This document shows, one piece after another, positions 7,124-9,383 of a stretch of 9,383 nucleotides of DNA. Source of the stretch: Deinococcus malanensis (lineage in GTDB: Bacteria > Deinococcota > Deinococci > Deinococcales > Deinococcaceae); NCBI RefSeq assembly GCF_014647655.1, contig NZ_BMPP01000044.1, positions 1-9,383 on the forward strand. The letters are read 5' to 3'. Within the stretch, counting starts at the first letter, position 1. Each line of letters starts with the position of its first letter. Under the pieces are notes generated by a model, which was not told the DNA's origin, did not search any database, and saw only the letters and a list, made by a program, of their open reading frames with translations. The translations under genes were made by a program, and so were the position numbers.

Positions 7124-7258
7124 GTGATGCAGACGGCTTCCATGCATGCCTGACAGGCCCTCAACGGCGTCGGGCTGATGCCGTTCTACGAACGTTTCGG
7201 CATGCGCGAGGCAACGCAATGGTTCGCCGGGAGGACGCACGCCAGGGTGGGTGAGCGT
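7124..7258 (+). pseudogene. Possible GNAT acetyltransferase remnant
   Basis: This plus-strand frame reads VMQTASMHA, an in-frame TGA (7151-7153), then QALNGVGLMP and FYERFGMREATQW. The FYERFGM stretch resembles the end of the acetyl-CoA-binding part of GNAT N-acetyltransferases (usually FYER.GF). The upstream domain is missing and the frame is broken, so at most this is a decayed C-terminal piece. The match is short and may be chance. Confidence 0.3.
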
Positions 7259-7263
7259 AACTG

Positions 7264-7986
7264 CTACTTCAGATCGAGCCGGCTCAGATCGAAACCATTG
7301 CCCTTGACCGAAGCGAGCGCCAGCTTTGCGCGCCTCTGACGGCTGGCCTGATCGTCGTTCAACCGGGCGTCCAGGACCAGGGAATCATGGTCATAGGACA
7401 GACTGAACATCTAGCCCAGCCGCTGCGCCGGCGACATGGCTTTAATTCTGGAGTACCGGGCAGGCTCAAGCATAGAGCGCTGCAGCTGTTCCCGGAGGCC
7501 AAAGAGCTTGGTCGGGTTGGGACGTGTGCCCGACACGCGCTTCCACATACCGCCCAGGTAGGTGGCCACCAATTCAGACAGGCCCGGACTGTGCTTCTCG
7601 AAGTCGTTGAAAACCCACAATCGGTTGACCATGTCGTTGTCCACTAGAACGGCGATCCACTCCCTCTTTTGCTGCGCGGTCTTGCCTTTCAGGAGCTGAT
7701 CGGCCGTAGCCTGCCGGAACTGTGCCAGGCGGGCTTCGCTGAACTTCACGGCCAGACGTGGATCCGGTTTGTAGCGCGTCTCCTGACCCGAGCTTCCGGA
7801 CAGTGCGCAGGTGCCCTGGAGAATGGAACTGCTTAGCGCCGCCTGTCCGAAACCCACGCCCAGATCGGAGGTCACTGACGGCGAGTACTGTGCCTGCGCC
7901 AGACCAGTGGACAGCACCACGGCGAGGGAGAAAAGGCGTGTCTGCCTTCCACGAATGCTCCACCGTCTGGCACATAATTTCGTCAT
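7264..7986 (-). pseudogene. Secreted protein gene interrupted by one in-frame TAG (DUF6683-like)
   Basis: From ATG at 7986 the frame runs 191 codons to TAG (7413-7411), continues in the same frame for 48 coding-looking codons and ends at a second TAG (7266-7264). The undamaged protein would be about 240 aa. It begins with a signal peptide (basic MTKLCARRW..., hydrophobic LFSLAVVLSTGLA, cleavage AQA|Q at 32/33). The later part (WVFNDFEKHSP, YLGGMWKRV) and the tail after the TAG (GFDLSRLDL) recall a Deinococcus secreted family I know as DUF6683; this is from memory. A CAG to TAG change would explain the break. An ATG follows the TAG directly, so re-initiation is possible. No ribosome binding site is visible before the start. 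It points toward the end of the ArsR-type gene. Confidence 0.6.
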
Positions 7987-8056
7987 GCCGCTGAGTGTGC
8001 CGGTTGCCCCTTGACTGCTAGGCCGCCAGGGCGCCCCACAGCGCTAAAATTCGTGT

Positions 8057-8160
8057 TTACTGATCTGAGTGTAAGTCGGTAGCAGTCCTGACGCTGAAAG
8101 TATCCCTCTGAAGGGCGCTTTCTGGCCGTCGCCGTTACGGATCAACGCACAGATCAGTAA
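8057..8160. mobile_element. 104-bp element with terminal inverted repeats (MITE-like)
   Basis: The ends TTACTGATCTG (8057-8067) and CAGATCAGTAA (8150-8160) are perfect 11-bp inverted repeats; extended inward to 16 bp they match at 14 positions. Inside lies a further hairpin (GAAAG with CTTTC, 8096-8125, with CCCT/AGGG nested). There is no gene inside. Small size, terminal repeats and internal fold are those of miniature transposable elements; small repeats of this kind are known in Deinococcus. Both ends are flanked by GT, too short to prove a target duplication. The parent transposase is not in the window. Confidence 0.45.
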
Positions 8161-8174
8161 GTACACCCGCTGCG

Positions 8175-8492
8175 TCACATGCGTGCCAGTTGTGGTCTCC
8201 GCACGCGATCCGGAGACCAACCGGCTGGACACCAGCGAGGAGCTGAATCTCCGCCCAGGGTTCCGCACGCAGTGGAACGCGTCGTCCGCCACATTATGGC
8301 CAGGCCGATCCCCACTGCCGTCGGCCACAGACCAGGCGGATCGATGCGCGGATTCCCTCCGATACCGAGAAGGCCCAGCCGGTGCACCAGAATCGGCGTG
8401 CACACGGGAACATGATCCTCAGGCCGTTTGGGGCCACCCAGTTTTGGTTCCACTGGCACTGTACGTACCATATTTGGACTGGTGTCGCTCAT
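8175..8492 (-). CDS. Doubtful small protein, possible single membrane segment
   Basis: A 105-aa frame starting at ATG 8492, with AGGA seven bases upstream. The first 70 residues look coding (RTVPVEPKLGGPKRPEDHVP, then ILVHRLGLLGIGG, then GLWPTAVGIGLAIMW, which could be one membrane segment). The last 35 residues are Arg/Pro/Cys-rich and look like an out-of-frame tail, so the gene may be frameshifted near 8290. It ends 14 bases from the MITE-like element. I do not recognise a family. Confidence 0.35.
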   Translation of the reverse strand: MSDTSPNMVRTVPVEPKLGGPKRPEDHVPVCTPILVHRLGLLGIGGNPRIDPPGLWPTAVGIGLAIMWRTTRSTACGTLGGDSAPRWCPAGWSPDRVRRPQLARM

Positions 8493-8612
8493 CCTGAAGT
8501 CCTGATGTGGCCTGTGCTCACCTTGGGCATATGCTTTTTCGTGCATAGTTCGTTCCATGCCTCATCGTGCCCATCGATAGCACTGACGAAACGTGCGTGA
8601 GTCAGCTGCAGG

Positions 8613-8618
8613 TACAAT
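8613..8618 (+). promoter_or_regulatory. -10 box of a leaderless promoter
   Basis: TACAAT ends five bases before the ATG at 8624, so transcription would begin at or next to the start codon. This TANNNT-box-before-ATG layout is typical of leaderless genes in Deinococcus. No clear -35 is seen, and no Shine-Dalgarno precedes the ATG. Confidence 0.55.
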
Positions 8619-8623
8619 GTCTC

Positions 8624-8944
8624 ATGTCTCATCTTGTCGATTTGCTGCTCAACTCTGGCGTTCGCATCAGTCTGAAGGTTGAAACGGAGCAACTTGAAGG
8701 CATTATTGAGGGAGTTGCGTCGGGTAAAAATGGCACCCTCGACCTCAACGACATCGTGAAGGGTGTCGGAACCACCTATGCGGTTCCCTGGCGCAACATC
8801 TCGTTGATTCACCATATGGAACTGCCTGAGGGAACCGAGCTGATTACAGACACCGTGTTGACGTATCCGGATGGAATGTCATCGGGGCTCGTAGAGGACA
8901 TCATCGTTAAACTGAAGGCTGCAGGCACCGAAACACAGGAGTGA
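8624..8944 (+). CDS. Small protein of unknown function, possible Sm-like barrel
   Basis: A 106-aa protein with sensible composition, no signal peptide and no membrane segment. Residues 13-64 read as alternating short strands: VRISLKVE, LEGIIEGVAS, TLDLNDIVKG, then TYAVPWRNISLIHHM. A conserved-looking PWRNI strand after a charged turn recalls the last strands of Sm/LSm folds (usually PW or P-x-x-N-I/V), but this is only a pattern impression. The open frame extends 19 codons upstream to 8567; I prefer 8624 because the -10 box TACAAT lies directly before it and those codons look unrelated. It stands alone in a region of decayed genes yet is intact, so it may be under selection. Confidence 0.65.
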   Translation: MSHLVDLLLNSGVRISLKVETEQLEGIIEGVASGKNGTLDLNDIVKGVGTTYAVPWRNISLIHHMELPEGTELITDTVLTYPDGMSSGLVEDIIVKLKAAGTETQE

Positions 8945-8989
8945 TAGACATGCTCGCCCTCCCGGGCCGTATGGGGCTCGCTTCCCAGC

Positions 8990-9081
8990 TCAGGGACGGG
9001 TGACGACCACCGCATAGCCTTCCGCTTTTGCGGCGCGGAGCTCGCTCTCCACCATTCCTTACCGGTGCGCTCTTTAAGCAC
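8990..9081 (-). pseudogene. Possible frameshifted gene scrap
   Basis: From GTG at 9081 the minus strand reads LKERTGKEW. One base shift near 9054 then gives VESELRAAKAEGYAVVVTRP and a TGA at 8992-8990. The joined reading is amphipathic and coding-like, as if one G had been lost from a longer run. The family is unknown and the piece is short, so this may be chance. Confidence 0.25.
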
Positions 9082-9189
9082 CCGGTCGTCCCCTGCGGTA
9101 TGACGTCTGTCAACAGGTCACGCCGTGAATGGACGACAGGCCCACAGATCGGCTCCTCGAGCGGGAGCCTTTGCGCAACCGCAATCGGT

Positions 9190-9228
9190 ATCCACGCTCA
9201 CGTGGTCGATGCACACGTGGGCGTGGAT
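9190..9228. repeat. 15-bp inverted repeat
   Basis: ATCCACGCTCACGTG (9190-9204) and CACGTGGGCGTGGAT (9214-9228) match at 14 of 15 positions around a 9-nt loop. In plus-strand RNA the single mismatch becomes a U-G wobble, so a full 15-bp stem can form. No T-run follows. It could be a transcript 3' end, a protein site or an element end. Confidence 0.6.
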
Positions 9229-9383
9229 TCGCAGTCACCGTCCCACCGCTCGGCACCTCCGGCAGACCGCAGAAGCAGACTAGATAGGGTCTGAATGGGT
9301 TGCCGTCAAGCACGGGATCAGGAGGGCACTGGCTGGGCCATTAAAGCCGCCATTCGCTTGCTTTCGAACTCCTCGTCGTACGG

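Larger units (their letters stand above)
8945..9383. other. Region without an intact gene
   Basis: No complete gene is supported. It contains a frameshifted scrap on the minus strand (8990-9081), a weak plus-strand hairpin followed by TTT (GGCTCC/GGAGCC, 9151-9172) and a large inverted repeat (9190-9228). At the right edge a minus-strand frame enters from outside and stops at TGA 9320-9318 (21 codons, reading YDEEFESKRMAALMAQPVPS); it could be the end of a gene lying to the right, but is too short to judge. Confidence 0.4.

Noticed and set aside
7044..7127. 27-codon plus-strand frame beginning MLRQYLKSLLNEVFGRQ
   Set aside because: No ribosome binding site and no recognised family; too short to support.
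9110..9313. 67-codon Arg/Ser-rich minus-strand frame
   Set aside because: Low-complexity translation crossing the large inverted repeat; no start signal.

Overview
The window looks like chromosomal DNA of a moderately GC-rich bacterium, most probably a Deinococcus or close relative. This is an inference from three things. One gene has a TANNNT-type -10 box directly in front of its ATG with no Shine-Dalgarno, the leaderless arrangement common in Deinococcus. A secreted-protein pseudogene resembles a family I associate with Deinococcus (DUF6683-like, from memory). The sugar operon has a periplasmic binding protein without a lipobox. No rRNA, tRNA, CRISPR array or intact transposase gene was seen.

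The left two thirds hold a sugar uptake and breakdown operon on the minus strand. From promoter to end it reads: solute-binding protein (4370-5653), MalF-type permease (3395-4303), MalG-type permease (2565-3395) and a cytoplasmic family 2 glycoside hydrolase (448-2361). The two permease genes overlap in TGATG. A strong hairpin sits between the binding protein and the first permease. No ATPase gene is present, so the transporter must borrow a MalK/MsmK-type ATPase encoded elsewhere. The promoter (5884-5913) has a perfect TTGACA box and a perfect 12-bp palindrome in its spacer. It is followed by a leader of about 220 nt with a small hairpin and a possible 24-codon leader peptide whose stop overlaps the binding-protein ATG.

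Divergently transcribed is a 320-aa regulator (6049-7011). It has an ArsR-type winged helix at its N terminus and a long beta-rich C-terminal domain, a combination I recall from regulators beside glycosidase and sugar-transport genes in Firmicutes. A 9-bp inverted repeat with a 14-bp spacer covers its -10 region and touches its ribosome binding site, which suggests autoregulation. The working model is that imported oligosaccharide is cleaved in the cytoplasm by the hydrolase and that the regulator senses a sugar and controls itself and probably the operon.

The right third (7012-9383) looks like decaying or accessory DNA. It contains a possible acetyltransferase remnant, a secreted-protein gene broken by one in-frame TAG, a 104-bp element with terminal inverted repeats that resembles a MITE, a doubtful small minus-strand gene, an apparently intact leaderless gene for a 106-aa protein that may have an Sm-like barrel, a frameshifted gene scrap and a large inverted repeat. 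The first 447 bases are non-coding apart from hairpins, one of them a probable plus-strand terminator.
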